A stretch of 64,000 nt of DNA, from positions 772,058-836,057 of the forward strand of contig CABFPE010000021.1 of assembly GCA_900660155.1 (NCBI GenBank), read 5' to 3'. The stretch comes from Hofstenia miamia. Lineage: Eukaryota; Xenacoelomorpha; Acoela; Hofsteniidae. The position numbers and the translations under genes were made by a program. Each line of letters starts with the position of its first letter. The stretch's first letter is position 1. The notes under the pieces are model-generated. The model worked only from the letters and a program-made list of their open reading frames with translations. It had not been told where the DNA came from and did no database searches. This document shows, one piece after another, positions 1 to 12,610 of this stretch.

Positions 1-1058
1 AAGGTACTTAAAGTTTAATAATAGTTGTTTCATGAAATCATTTGATTGTGACTTGTTAGTTTAGTGTAATTGCGATTGTAAATATCCTACAACCCTCAAC
101 ATTTATTTCATAATGCATTTTTCAAGTACTATGTAATACCTCAAAATTTTTATTTGCATTATGAGGACAAACTAATTATATACACTAGTTTTTTCAGATT
201 GTTAGAAATTTATATATCATACTGTTTGAAAACCATTAGTGCCTACTTCTCAACAATGAATGTTTCATGAAATCTCTAATGGGGGAGGCATTTCGTCTTT
301 TTGTCACCCTGCCCTCGAATTGGCATTGGGGACTACTGGGACGCCTCTTTATTCTGTGCCGTCGATTAGTCAGTACTTCATTCTAATCCCATTTGCCCTT
401 GAATTGACGTGTGGCTTGAAAACTTCTCTGTATTCTTCTCTGTAGATTGGATGTTACATTTTCTTCAGTCTTTTGGTTGCAACGCACTCTCTTGCTCCTC
501 AGTTGTTGCATCAGAGCTGGAAGCGGGTCGGGTTCGGGTCGGTTCAGGTCAGTTTCGGGTCGGGTTTGGGTCGAGATTTTCCAAGGTGTTTCAGGTTGAA
601 ATTGGCTTGGATGCTGGCAAGAATTAAAATAGTTTCAGTGAGGTAAATTAGATTATTTATTGTGTCAATTCTCCCCAACATCAAATGAGATTTGTTTTGA
701 TAGACGTTGTACTTAATTACCTTGATTGACATCACTGAAGTAGGTTGATTGATTGACTTCGTTAATTGGCTTGATTTTAGTTAGTCTGTATAGCTTATAC
801 TCACACTGATGATATGTGTACAGCTGTGAAGCTAACGTCTCTCAAAGCTTTCTTATACTGGAGACAATCCCCTGATGTTTTGGCAGCTTGACCAGATGCA
901 ATTTCCCGTGTTGAACAATGTCACATTAGGTTGTTTTTTATGAATAAAAAAGCAATATTTTAAGGTTGTAACAACGTTGTTTTATGTTGTCACATGATTG
1001 TTTTAGCATTACTGCAACATCCTCTACCAGACATTACTACTTTTTATCATTTGTTACT
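1..1058. other. Gene-poor AT-rich DNA with a GGGTC-rich cluster
   Basis: No convincing coding exon seen. Around 520-590 there is an irregular cluster of GGGTC/GGGTTC units, unusual for this AT-rich window. Similar GGGTC-rich pieces occur near 25345-25370 and 26050-26070, so they may belong to one repeat family, possibly hAT-like. Short open frames here show no protein features. Confidence 0.5.
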
Positions 1059-2635
1059 ATATAACATTAGTTGGATCATTGCAGGTAGGGATTTACAAAC
1101 TAGATACTGTTTAGCTTTTGTTTACTTCTGTTAACATAACATAACTAGATTTAACTATTCACTATTTAGGTGACAAAGCCATACAGCAATCTCTCCAAAG
1201 ATCAATAGTGGGCATCTGCCCAAGGCTGATCTCCACATCCAGTTTCACCAGTCCATCAATGATCCATTTGGTTGAGTTCCACTTCTCAGCTCAGTGAGAT
1301 AACTTATGTGTACCCTATCCTAGCTCAGTGTATACTCAAGACAAGACACAATTTGACTTAGACTCTATATTGTAAAAGTGTTTCATGAATGTGCAACAGG
1401 ACTTGTTACTAGCTGCTTAATTAATATTANCTGTTTAGCTTTTGTTTACTTCTGTTAACATAACATAACTAGATTTAACTATTCACTATTTAGGTGACAA
1501 AGCCATACAGCAATCTCTCCAAAGATCAATAGTGGGCATCTGCCCAAGGCTGATCTCCACATCCAGTTTCACCAGTCCATCAATGATCCATTTGGTTGAG
1601 TTCCACTTCTCAGCTCAGTGAGATAACTTATGTGTACCCTATCCTAGCTCAGTGTATACTCAAGACAAGACACAATTTGACTTAGACTCTATATTGTAAA
1701 AGTGTTTCATGAATGTGCAACAGGACTTGTTACTAGCTGCTTAATTAATATTATATGTAGCCATTACCAAAATATATTGGCTTTAGTAAATAGTTTAGCA
1801 TTGAGCAGCTTCCTAACCTACATTTATTAATCAGTACATGTTCAGTCACTTTATCAGTCATTTTATAGTCACTAATTTGGATCTGAAATATTAATAATAT
1901 ATTGCCTAGGTTTCAGTCATCCAATTGTATTTTAAATTCATTTATTTTAATACATGTACTGAATGATTGCTAGTCAGCTAACTTAAGTGCACTTTCATAG
2001 TCTGGCACNATATAACATTAGTTGGATCATTGCAGGTAGGGATTTACAAACTAGATACTGTTTAGCTTTTGTTTACTTCTGTTAACATAACATAACTAGA
2101 TTTAACTATTCACTATTTAGGTGACAAAGCCATACAGCAATCTCTCCAAAGATCAATAGTGGGCATCTGCCCAAGGCTGATCTCCACATCCAGTTTCACC
2201 AGTCCATCAATGATCCATTTGGTTGAGTTCCACTTCTCAGCTCAGTGAGATAACTTATGTGTACCCTATCCTAGCTCAGTGTATACTCAAGACAAGACAC
2301 AATTTGACTTAGACTCTATATTGTAAAAGTGTTTCATGAATGTGCAACAGGACTTGTTACTAGCTGCTTAATTAATATTATATGTAGCCATTACCAAAAT
2401 ATATTGGCTTTAGTAAATAGTTTAGCATTGAGCAGCTTCCTAACCTACATTTATTAATCAGTACATGTTCAGTCACTTTATCAGTCATTTTATAGTCACT
2501 AATTTGGATCTGAAATATTAATAATATATTGCCTAGGTTTCAGTCATCCAATTGTATTTTAAATTCATTTATTTTAATACATGTACTGAATGATTGCTAG
2601 TCAGCTAACTTAAGTGCACTTTCATAGTCTGGCAC
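1059..2635. repeat. Three overlapping copies of one block, joined by single Ns
   Basis: The block at 1059-1429 recurs at 1431-2008 (starting partway into the unit) and again at 2010-2635. The copies look essentially identical where they overlap. Each junction is a single N (1430 and 2009). Near identity plus single-N joins is what overlapping, unmerged contigs look like, so a real tandem triplication is less likely. No coding content was recognised. Confidence 0.85.
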
Positions 2636-4129
2636 AAAGACCCTAGAATTGATCTTGATGATGGATCCAGACCACTACTAAACACCACTCATTTAGCTTG
2701 ACATCATGATAAATATTCAAATTGTATTAACAGAACAAAATAAGAATTCTGAATAAAATTCTTTATCAAATTGCTTACAAGGTTTCAGAAAAGTACCTGT
2801 TGATTTCAAATTTGAACTATTGTCTGCCAATATGGTGGCTAAGAATAATGGAAGCCATTTCGTCCCCTTGTTTTATCAAAAGTATTGTCATCAACAGATA
2901 CTAATCTCTTAAAGTTGACACTTACTGTTTCTTGGTTGCATGATACAAATTAATCTAGCTGATATAATAATTTATAATATTGCTAATCATAATTTGTCTT
3001 TGATCTTAGTCTGATTCCAAATCAACATTAGCAGCTTGGTTATTTTGGATGATGCTACATTACTTTTATATGTAACTTAACATTTTATTTTAAACAGTTC
3101 AAGCATTGCTGCTAAAACAAACACAAGCCCAATAAAGAACAAACCAATATCTTTCAGATACTGTCAAACATTTTCAATACAAATATTTGTTGAACATTTA
3201 AATGAATGTCTTGTATATAAATGATAACAATGAGCATAAAAATCTGCAAATTTAACAAACACGTAAAAATCTAAAATTAAGTACAATTTTGAAATAGTAA
3301 TTCTTAAATCATGAAAAATATCTTCTCCTCAAATGTAAATTTTTTATTTAGCAGTCAATTTCAAGGTGTCCAAATATTAATGAATAAATTATTTTGAAAA
3401 TTCACTTATCTGGTATATTATAATTTTCACAAATTTAAAATTTCAAAAAAGTTTTGCAAATGCTTTTTTATATTAAAAGATCTACTAATAAGAATAATAA
3501 AGTGAGTTTATTTCTGAGCATTTGCTCACTGATTATGTATTAATAAAGTTGTTATTATGATGTTGTGTTTGCTGCAACAACCAAAAGTATGAAATAACTA
3601 TAAACAACATAAAAAACCAAAATTGTTATCTGGGTTGTGAGATAGACATTACCCAGCAATTGGGAATCTGTGAAATAAAGAAGCAAATTGCTATTGTTAA
3701 TATACATACTTGTTTTGATAATGAATTTTGCCTTACAAATTTAATAAGCTTATCATGTATAAAACCAATTTGGTATGACAGCTTCAAATTAATTTGTTTC
3801 TAGAAAATATTCTGATTATTTACTTTATCAAGAGAAAGAATTATGTGATACTAAACTTATGGACAAATAATCTCTTACATATCATTTAACTAAAGTCAAC
3901 AAAATTTGTTTAGTAATTATTCTTAGTGATTTAAATAATAGTGAATATTGTGGTTCTGAACTTTATGAATTAGAGTTAAGACTGAATAACTTTTATATTC
4001 TAAAGCATCATAACTTTAGTTCTCTCAGTTTACATCATTTTCATAACCAACAGCTGCTCTAATTCACACTGATTTATTTTTACATAGGATATGTCCTTAC
4101 CACCATATCATGGTTGGTAAACATCTTGC
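2636..4129. other. AT-rich intergenic DNA
   Basis: No gene, RNA or repeat recognised. Stops are dense in all frames and there are many short A/T runs. Confidence 0.5.
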
Positions 4130-4455
4130 AATCAATCTATTATTACAAACTTATTGCCAACAAACATGCTCCTAACAGCATTGCTGATATTCATGTCTCT
4201 TTTGCTTATACTCAATCTATTAATAATCTTAATGCAGTTAATACTGTTTGAAAGTCTATTAATGCTGATCTCCCAACTGATAAAGCTTGGCCTGCCATTA
4301 TGATATCATCTCTGTTACAAAAACTAACTTTATTCAGTAGAAAGACTATTAGTAAAATTCAGAAATCTTTTGAAATACAGGATCAAACTGACTTTTGCCA
4401 TGCATTTTTCAAAGAGAAATTGCCCCAGATTGTAATGAAAAATACATAAGTGGTT
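4130..4455 (+). pseudogene. BEL/Pao-like gag remnant
   Basis: A broken plus-strand frame reads as a helical segment with the pattern of the Gag region found in BEL/Pao retrotransposons: an asparagine/leucine-rich helix, then LPTDKAWPAIMISSLLQKL, then a charged helix. At least one in-frame stop (TGA near 4250) shows it is dead. It lies just upstream of the Ty3-type 5' LTR, so the Ty3 element may have inserted into older retroelement debris. Assignment to BEL/Pao rests on pattern recognition only. Confidence 0.4.
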
Positions 4456-4671
4456 AATATCTATTTATTTAACTGAAGACACAACATTAACATTGCCTAT
4501 CTCAAAAGCAAAGAGAGATCAACTCAGAAAAACCAAATATCATGAGATTGCCATTGTTCTTATCTCTGCTATTCTCAAAAATTGGCTTTTATTCAGAACT
4601 TTGTTCTAATGTCTCCACCTGGAAAAAATACTAAACTTACTGCTAGTTTTGCTAAATAATATAGTTGGATT

Positions 4672-5065
4672 ATCAACATCATCAGTAGCAGCAATCTGTT
4701 AATTGTTATCATTTTCTGTTCATCCTTTTCATTAATCTCACCATCACCTCTAGGTCTAGGGGGGTAGAAACTGATCCCAATTGACTGCCTTTGAATTTTT
4801 AATCGTGTGGACAATGACATGTTTTGTAAACATTATTTTGTCTCTTCTTCAGCAGGTTATTTATTAGTTGTGTCATTTATTAGTTAAGCTGTATAAAAAG
4901 GACCCTAGTTAATGAGATCTGCAATAAAACTTGTTCAAGTCTACTTGTTATAGATCATTAGAGTCATAGATGACTATATGTAACTAGATTCTATCTGGAG
5001 ATGAGTGGAGGTGAGCTGAGGTGTATTGTCTCACAGGTCAGCTTAGGATTCTATGTAGAGGCACA
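4672..5065 (+). repeat. 5' LTR of the Ty3-type element
   Basis: Alignable to 9332-9705 and to the reverse complement of 42864-43246. It ends in ACA like the other copies, but its start is degraded. It contains a TATA box (TATAAAA, 4892-4898) followed by an AATAAA polyadenylation signal (4923-4928). Confidence 0.8.
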
Positions 5066-5219
5066 AGCCTGCTATACCTCAATCTCCAGACATTAATCAT
5101 TCTCTGATACCCTCATCACAGCTGTCAAGTCCTTCTGTTATCAGTAATTTCACATGCTGTGTTCAATACTAAATCAAAAAGAGAATTTCTATGTTACTAA
5201 ATCAGCCTCACATAAAGTT

Positions 5220-5930
5220 ACCTAAAATACTGGAATAGTTTACTGCAAAGTTTGACATTTAAGGAAAAACATTCAGAGAATTACTCATTTTATTAAACAT
5301 GTATTTGGTACAGCAACAAAGAACAAAAGAGAATGGCACACACAACTCCCACTCTTTCAAAAAGAAAAAGCCTTGCAAGTCTATCTAAACCAGAATACAT
5401 CAATTAAGACAGACTATGACAAAATCACTGAAGCCATGAGCAATCAGTTTGATATTGAGTGTACTAAAAAACAATACAGGATGCAACTTTACAGCTGCAA
5501 ACTAAAAAAAGATGAGTACATTATAAACTATATTTACAAAGTCAATTGATTATTATGCCTCCCTCAAGTAGAGGAATGATACTACATTGAAGACTTGTAT
5601 TCTTACATACATGCAGGTCTGCATCAAAATATGAACAACTGTTTGGAAACTAAATGTGATATCAATGATGATATCAAAACACTAAATAACAAAGCTGTAA
5701 ACATTCAGCTTACACTTGAGAACAATGAAAGAATAAATCATGAATCTAGAACCCCTACAACATCAACTTGACAACAATCACAATTCATCACAAATGACTC
5801 AGTACAAAATCTCTAGAAGAAAAACCTATAGATTACTCATTCACTAAATGGTGAAAATGTGACAAAAAGGCTGCATCAAGAAAGAGTGCAAAATTCTCAT
5901 TTACATATTACAGGAGGAAGGGTTTTAAAA
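5220..5930 (+). pseudogene. Ty3-type gag (capsid and zinc-knuckle remnant)
   Basis: The longest open stretch (about 5330-5540) contains a tryptophan-led helix followed by YDKITEAMSNQF and KKQYRMQLYSCKLKKDEYI. This is the usual Ty3 capsid spacing, in which a small domain is followed by the rkQ..e.v..Y helix. A second piece (HAGLHQNMNNCLE) matches the later gL.p..... helix. A degenerate cysteine knuckle follows near 5850. Several stops interrupt the frame. Confidence 0.65.
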
Positions 5931-6039
5931 TGGTGAAGATATTGAAAAAATGGTAAATGAAACAAACAAGAAAGATTTCAACTAGAAAGTGTGCCATCCC
6001 TAGACCATGCAAATGTAATCTTCATTGTAACAGATTTAT

Positions 6040-6500
6040 TAGAATGCAATGTAATCCCTATAACAATAAACAGTTGTAATTTAAAGGCTATGGTCAATAC
6101 AGGAGTGTCAATAAAAATTATTGCTGACACCTGTGCTGAGAACATGGGGTGAATAAGAGATGACATCACTTAAGTTGAAGCCAGATTAATTAATGCAAAA
6201 GGAGATAATGTCAACAACAAAGGAATGGCAAAAGACAGTCAAATTACTATACAGAATGTCAAATTCAACCAAAGTGTCTATATAATAGACATTCAAAACC
6301 AGCCTCTGCCATACAAGATTATTCTGGGAAAGGATTTCCTCACTGAAAACAATTGCTTGATGAACTATATTAATCAGACTTTTACAATTAAGAAAGACAA
6401 ACATGTAACTATCTTGCTTACAATGGAGGGCAGCCATGCTTTGGAATTTTCCTTGGCTGAAAATTTCAGAATTGAGCAATATCATTTGCACCTCATTAGA
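6040..6500 (+). pseudogene. Ty3-type retropepsin remnant
   Basis: The frame near 6082 reads LKAMVNTGVS, which aligns with the aspartic protease active-site motif (DTGAS type). The catalytic Asp is replaced by Asn, so this copy could not be active. About 60-80 codons later YKIILGKDFL matches the conserved retropepsin ILG.dfL block. There is a stop between the two blocks (near 6150). The 144-aa open frame starting at 6225 is the C-terminal half of this domain. Confidence 0.75.
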
Positions 6501-6774
6501 ATTACATCAAAAACACCACTCAAAAGGAGAAGTGATTATCACAAATACATATGGTTTAGATCTATGCAACTTACAATGCTAAGCAATCTTGCAATGACTA
6601 GAATTAGTAATTGTATAACTGCCTTCCTTAACAACACCAACAAATATACGTCAGTTTAAGCAAAGGACATCATTACTAAATTGAGAGAAGCCCAGTCAAT
6701 AGTTCAGTCACAAAATAAAAAACAGTGAGCTAAGCTACAGAATAATGCCTTTGTCAAATTTCTAAAAAATTCAG
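6501..6774 (+). other. Deleted reverse-transcriptase interval
   Basis: In an intact Ty3 element well over 1 kb of reverse transcriptase would lie between protease and RNase H. Only about 270 bp remains, and no xxDD motif or other RT block is visible in any frame. An internal deletion is the simplest reading. Confidence 0.6.
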
Positions 6775-6965
6775 GCATTTTCTGATTGGTGAAACCAACT
6801 TCATAGTGCATACTAACAACAGCAGCCTTTACTGACTGAAGAAACATGCTGGAGATCATTCAAACATAATAGCCTGCTGGATAGAATACCTTAATGATTT
6901 CAACTTTATGATACAACACAGAAAGGGCAAACTCCACACCAATGCCATCATATGCCTGAATACCA
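6775..6965 (+). pseudogene. Ty3-type RNase H remnant
   Basis: The frame reads FIVHTNNSSLY, then a tryptophan-containing IACWIEYLNDFNFMIQHRKG segment. This is the end of retrotransposon RNase H (f.l.tDh.aL ... RW...L..y.f.i.y.pGk.N). Asn replaces the usual Asp in the first motif and a stop follows the SLY motif. Confidence 0.65.
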
Positions 6966-7139
6966 ATGTGATCTCAAAAAAGAGCAAGAAAAAAGAAGAG
7001 ATTTCCACTTTATACCAACTTGCCAATATTATTACCAGATATCAATACTGATAGAAACAGCAAACCAATACTGCCAATACATTAGATAATGATTAAGGAG
7101 GAGATAGCAGCAGAAGAAATAGCCGCCATTTAATAAAAT

Positions 7140-8110
7140 GACGTCACATTCAAACAAATTATAGAATGCATCCACAATCCAGCACACCTAATGGACAGCA
7201 TGGCAACAAGTTATTATCACAAGCACAAGTGGAAACTCACTGAAAGTGGAATACTCTATTCAAGCTTCACAATGTGAAATCTTGAAGCCCTACTGGAACA
7301 ATACAAAAGTGACATCATTAAAAATATACATGACAAATGACACAAAGGCATGTATCAGACAGAAATTACTGTCATGAAAATTTCATAACAACATATATGC
7401 AGAGAACTATAGAGGATGTCATAAACAAATGCCAATCATGTATTCTCCTCAAAAACAGTAGGTTAAGTAGACAATGGAGAACACTAGAAAAAATAAAAAC
7501 CAAAATACCAAATTAAATCATAAATGCTGATGTTGAGCAATTATCAAGGGAAAAAAAGTATATGCATATGTATTGTAATAGTGGACAATTTCACCAAATA
7601 TTGCAAAATGAAACCTCTATGCATTATAAAGGCTCAAATAACAGCTGAATCAATTTTAACCAAATTGATATGTCTATTTGGCCCCATGCAACAATTGATC
7701 ACAGATCAGGGCACACAGTTTGAAAGTCAACTATTCCAAACTGGAAATATTACATACACATACAACAATTAACCACCCACTGACAAATGGGGCAGTAGAA
7801 CATGCCAACCAAATGTACTAAGTAATCACAGTACATGTTGGTGGAAATAACTGGAGACAAATAATATGTGTCAACACAGAAAAGAGTGCCATACATCAAC
7901 AGCACTATTTTATCCAAAAAATATATAGAGAGCCACACAAACCTGGAGACTAAGTGTACAGCTACACTCCAGGCACAGTCACAGATGACAAATAAGTATG
8001 CAAACTTGCACTCCATTTGGATGGCCCAACAATATTAAGAAAACTCTCCATCATAACAACTATGAACCAGAAAAAAATGGTGACTCATTTCCAAAACATC
8101 AAATGAATTC
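7140..8110 (+). pseudogene. Ty3-type integrase remnant
   Basis: Pieces occur in the correct order: a degraded HHCC zinc-binding region (about 7330-7450), then the catalytic core with IVDNFTKYCKMKPL (first Asp) and LITDQGTQFES (second Asp). HPLTNGAVEHANQM (third residue, Glu) lies in another frame. Near 7930-8040 REPHKPGD and LALHLDGPTILRK resemble the C-terminal GPY/F module. All three DDE residues survive, but frameshifts and stops make it a pseudogene. Confidence 0.8.
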
Positions 8111-8289
8111 CTCAAAATATTAACTATGCCATAATCAATAAACTCAATGAATTTGAATTAGTTCAGAATGGAAATAATGAAAATTACCTTAAGTCAGGTT
8201 GAACTGTAATTGAGGAAAATTCTTTCAATGAGGAAATTAAATGTAAAATTTCATCACCAAGACAAATGCACAAATAACCTAACTCAATT

Positions 8290-9331
8290 GTTAAATCTCA
8301 TGTTAATTAAAAATAATGGGAAATTAATATGGCTTCCTTGCCTTTAATTAACTGGCATAATTAAATGCAAAGCAGTTCCTATCAGCCAAATGAGGGGCAC
8401 CCACTAGTGCAAATCTAAGCAGCAATCAACCAAGAGTACATCTATATCTGCATGTGGGTCACTCTCATGCACATACAGTGTATTCAAATCTACCTCAGAT
8501 ATCTCTAGTTGCATTAAGCAATTGAAAAAACTGTACTATAATAACACACAAGAGATGATGAACTTCAAACAAAATAAATTTTTGAAAGAAGCAGGAACAC
8601 TCATGGAAAACTGTGATCAAGGATACTGGTTATTACAAAAACTTCACTGAAAGATGCATATAAAAAGGGTTTACCAATTAAGAAACAAATTGTGGATCAA
8701 AAGTTAAACATCACTATTAAAAAAGTGAAACCTTTTACCTTATTCACAGTAACCAATAGTATCATCTGCACCAATCTCATTCAGGAAAACATAAGATACA
8801 ATGATGTCTCTAAAAGAACAGAAATTATCACAATGATATGGGCTGATATAAATTATGCTGATCAAAGGACCAAAGAGCTCATTCTTAAAATATAAATATT
8901 TTCTAAAAAATACAACATACCATCAGTCACAATCATCAATTTTTCAATTTTTTTTCCTGACTCAAAATTGGTTACATTAATGGCAGACACATCTGACACT
9001 GATGCAAAGATGACTCTAGTAATCACACTTAAAGGCCAGAAACTATACAGGATGTACCACGACATCTTCCAATGTTGCATTAACAACCTTCACTAATCAA
9101 TTATTATCCTGGCACCAATTGGTGACCTAAAATACATTAAATACCTTAAATCAACCACTACACAATTCTAAACTCTAGCTTACTTTATCCATGAAGAAGA
9201 CATTGCTGACACAAAAATGGGATGACATTGGAGCTCTCAAATTTCTCAATGTTACTTAAAGCCTGATGCAACAACCATCCTATTAAAACTCTTGGTTACC
9301 TGCATCCATCATGTACCACATTGGGTTGGCA
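8290..9331 (+). other. Unassigned third region between integrase and 3' LTR
   Basis: About 1 kb separates the integrase remnant from the 3' LTR. The longest open piece is 67 codons (8692-8895). I recognise no family. An extra ORF (envelope-like or other) or captured sequence would explain the length, but the protein pieces are too decayed to say. It is not LTR sequence. Confidence 0.4.
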
Positions 9332-9705
9332 TGTAACATCAGCAGTAGCAGAAATCTGTTAATTGTTATCATTTTCTGTTCATGTTTTCTGTTATTCTCA
9401 CTATCACTGTTAGGAGTACACAAACTGAATTTTTTAATCAAATGGGTGATGACGTCTTTTGTAAACATTATTTTGTTTTCCTTTTGGGGGTTATTTGTTT
9501 TTATTGTCAATTATTAGTTAATCTCTATAAATAGGGCTCTAGTGTGCATATTTGGCAATAAAACTTTTGTCTTATTCACATCTACTCATTATGCATCATT
9601 TGAATAATAGATGCTTATGTGTTACTAGATCCCATCTGGAAAGAAAGGGGTTGTGCTGAGGTGTATTGTCTCACATGTCAGCTTGGGATTCTACATGGAG
9701 GCACA
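9332..9705 (+). repeat. 3' LTR of the Ty3-type element
   Basis: Begins TGTAACATC and ends GGCACA, giving TGT...ACA termini. It contains TATAAATA (9526-9533) and AATAAA (9557-9562). It matches 4672-5065 in the same orientation and 42864-43246 in inverted orientation. Confidence 0.85.
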
Positions 9706-9945
9706 GGACCACTTTTCTCTGGAGTCTTGCTAAATTGGTTCAATTAGAGGTATTTCTTGATGAGTGATTACTCATATCACTTCAGCTGTAATTGCCATGT
9801 GAATCTTATTTCCTCTGCTCTCATTCAATTACATAGTACTACAACTAGACCCTATGTATTCTCAATTGTTGGTATTAATTATCAAATTTTGCTGAAAGTG
9901 TTTGAAGTAATTCATACGTTGTTTGTGCAATTTATACTAATAAAT
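9706..9945. repeat. LTR-flanking DNA shared with 42640-42863
   Basis: Downstream of the LTR the sequence matches the reverse complement of 42640-42863, including shared text such as CCCTATGTATTCTCAATT. It is absent after the 5' LTR, so it is flanking host DNA rather than LTR. It is the distal part of the large inverted duplication. Confidence 0.7.
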
Positions 9946-10162
9946 ACTAAATAATAAATTTATGTTCTTATAAAGTGCATACCTTTTATATAAAAAACTC
10001 AAATGCGTTGTTTACAATACTAAACAATAATTGAATAAAATTGCTCTCTAAATAAATAATGCTTTAGTTTCTTCTTAAAGAGTTCAATGCTAGTGATGAT
10101 CTTAATTTCATTAGGCAAAATATTAAAGAGGAATGGACCGCAGATGGAGAATACATGATCTG

Positions 10163-11520
10163 TCAATACTTTATTTGTAGAACTAGTAAATTGTCTGAAG
10201 ATGATCGTGACCTGGAATTTGATATCTCTAAAAGTTCACCGAGGTAGGATGGTCCCATGCCATGTAAGCACTTCCAAACTATTAGACATATTTTATATCT
10301 AATTCTGAATTTAACTTTCAACCAGTGTAATTCAACTAATGCTGGTGTAATGGCTTCAAAGTAACCCAAATTAAATATTAAGAAAGCACACCGATTTTGA
10401 GTAATTAGCAGTTTGCGACTTTGATACTCTGGGATTCCATAAAGCAGACTATTGAAAGAATCGATTCTAGATAAGACTAATTCTTGCAGAATATTCTTCA
10501 CATTTAATATACACGGATATTTGGGAATTTTCCTAATATTTCTAAGAACATAATTTGTCAAGGTGATAATTGAGTTTACCTGTGGTCTCATTGAAAGATT
10601 TTTATCAGATGTGCAGCCAAGGTATCTGAATCAATACTATCATGCTCCTTTAATCCAAAACACAACACTTTTGTTTTATCCTCATTGAGTAACTGAAATG
10701 TAAAGTTCATTTTGAGTGATAATTGTGATGTTCTTGATTGATTGGAGTGCTAAGTTTGGATCCTCCCATTCACATGAAATATATATCTGGGTGTCATCTG
10801 CAAACATGTGGTGGGATATCCCTTTCTCAGAGAGAAAAAAACTAATGAAAGAATTGTAGTCTATAAATAATATAGGGCCAAGATTTAGCCCTGATTTACC
10901 CCACATGAAATAAGTTCTGTACTAGAGCATTCATTTCCAATTTGAACATATTGTCTCCGGTTGAATAAGCATGTTTTAAACCAGGGTAATACTGAACCAT
11001 TTAATCCAATTTTTTAAAGTACTCTAATTAATAGTATATGAATAATAGTGTCAAAAGCAGGCTCCACAGATCGGCTAACCCTGTAGCCAGATTGGTATTT
11101 TGGAAGCAATCTATTTGATTCTTAAAATGGAATGAATTGTTTTGCTGCAGATTTTTCAATTAATTAGGAAGGAAATGATAGGTTTGCTACTGGTTGATAG
11201 TTAGAGTGCTGATTGACGTCCAAGGTCTTTTTCTTCTATGTAGGTCGAATTAGTGATGTCTTCAAGCAATCAGGGAAAGTAATTAACCAAATGAGTTAAA
11301 TATGGGAATGTTCCATTAAGAACTTCTTCATGCTTCAAAATATTTGTCAAAATAGGATCAAGTTTACATGTTGTATTATGCATAGACATAACACTTTCAC
11401 TTACCTCTAGTGTTGATAACGTTTTAAATAGAGACATGGTTTCTGATGACGCGGGATATGATCTTGTAACATCATCCGCTATCCCAGAAAAGCTCAATTG
11501 AAAGCTGTGATATGTATTTG
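10163..11520 (-). pseudogene. LINE reverse transcriptase and C-terminal remnant
   Basis: Blocks in order on the minus strand: CKLDPILTNILK (LDPIPT block, about 11350), NLGPILFIDYNSF (GPLLF block, about 10880), HHMFADDTQIYIS (catalytic FADD, about 10800), then LSRIDSFNSLLYGIPEYQ and ITPALVELHWLKVKFRI in the 142-codon piece 10591-10163. The last two are hallmarks of L2, CR1 and related clades. The Asp pair of FADD is intact, but the frames are broken between blocks. Confidence 0.85.
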
Positions 11521-11899
11521 TTATTTTCCTATGAAATAAGCCTGGAAGGAATGCGCATTGGGCATTTGGTTGACTATCTTAGTTTTCTTCGTATTAAGCT
11601 CATTAGATACCAACTTAAACAATTTCTTTGAATCATTTGATGTCTCTAAAAATCTCCTTGAGTATTAATTTAATTGTTTCCTTTTACATAATTGGACTAC
11701 TTTATTTCGAAGCTCTTTGAAAGATGCTAGAGAACTTGGAGTTTGGCTGTGCATTTGAAAACGTTCCGCTCTTCGACGTTGTGCACATAGTTTTTTTACT
11801 TCCCCATCAAACCATCTAGGTTTCTCTACCTTTATATTAAGAGTTTTTATTGGAATATATCTTTGCAAAATATCACTTAGGGCAAAATTATAATTCATT

Positions 11900-12610
11900 G
11901 CCGTATTATTTGACGAAAAATTGTGGTTAAGTAAATTTAGAGAAATCGGATAAATTTAATTGAGACCATTTTCTTCTACAAATGATGGCCTTAATTCCTC
12001 TTTATTTACTTGAGAAAGGCGAAAGAAGACTGGGATATGATCAGGAAAGTCGTACGAATTATCTACAAAATGTTCTTAATAATGTTGTCTTCATCTTTGG
12101 TGATGAGAAGGTCTATAATATGTCCTCCAATATACGTAGCAGACTTTACATTTTGTGTCAATAAATGATTTTCTAGACACTCTATAAATTTACTTGATAA
12201 TTGATTCTCTGGACTATTCATATGCACATTAAGATTCCCTAATATGAGTATAGAATGATTTATAAGAAATGTTTCATCAAGGTAATTCTCAAATTCTTCA
12301 ATAAATCGAAGAATTCTAATGTCATTAAGCATAACTCAAATGTAGAATCCAAACTACGTTTCGAGAAATTTGGCTTTAGACATAATTTATATAAGAAACC
12401 AATTTGCGCCTCCACAACTGTCATCGGGCACACTTATAAAACCATACCCCATAGAGAAAAGCAAATTTTCAGAGAGTACATCACGTGGCAAGAACCATGT
12501 TTCGATAGTAAAACATATATCAATGTTCCTTTCAAGAACCAGTTCTGAAATGTAAAATTCCTTATTGTTTACTGACCAAGTGGTTATCAAAACACAATTC
12601 AAACTATCTC
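11900..12610 (-). pseudogene. LINE endonuclease remnant
   Basis: The N-terminal frame (12602 downward) contains TTWSVNNKEFYISELVLERN and IDICFTIETWFLP. These match the conserved N...(R/W)S..NK and (D/I)...TETWL blocks of APE endonuclease, including the metal-binding Glu. The next piece (12332-12063) carries LILGNLNVHM, the GD.N-like block with the Asp changed to Asn. The frame then shifts. Confidence 0.75.

Larger units (their letters stand above)
4672..9705 (+). mobile_element. Decayed Ty3/gypsy LTR retrotransposon
   Basis: Two direct repeats (about 4672-5065 and 9332-9705) flank plus-strand remnants in the order gag, zinc-knuckle-like, protease, RNase H, integrase, which is the Ty3 order. 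Every domain is interrupted by stops or frameshifts. The interval between protease and RNase H is only about 270 bp, so the reverse transcriptase has been deleted. About 1 kb between integrase and the 3' LTR is unassigned. The two LTRs differ at many positions and by several indels, so the insertion is old. Possible target duplication: GGAT before the 5' LTR and GGAC after the 3' LTR. Confidence 0.85.

Noticed and set aside
1059-2635. Satellite-like tandem triplication
   Set aside because: Single-N junctions and near identity point to assembly overlap rather than a biological satellite.
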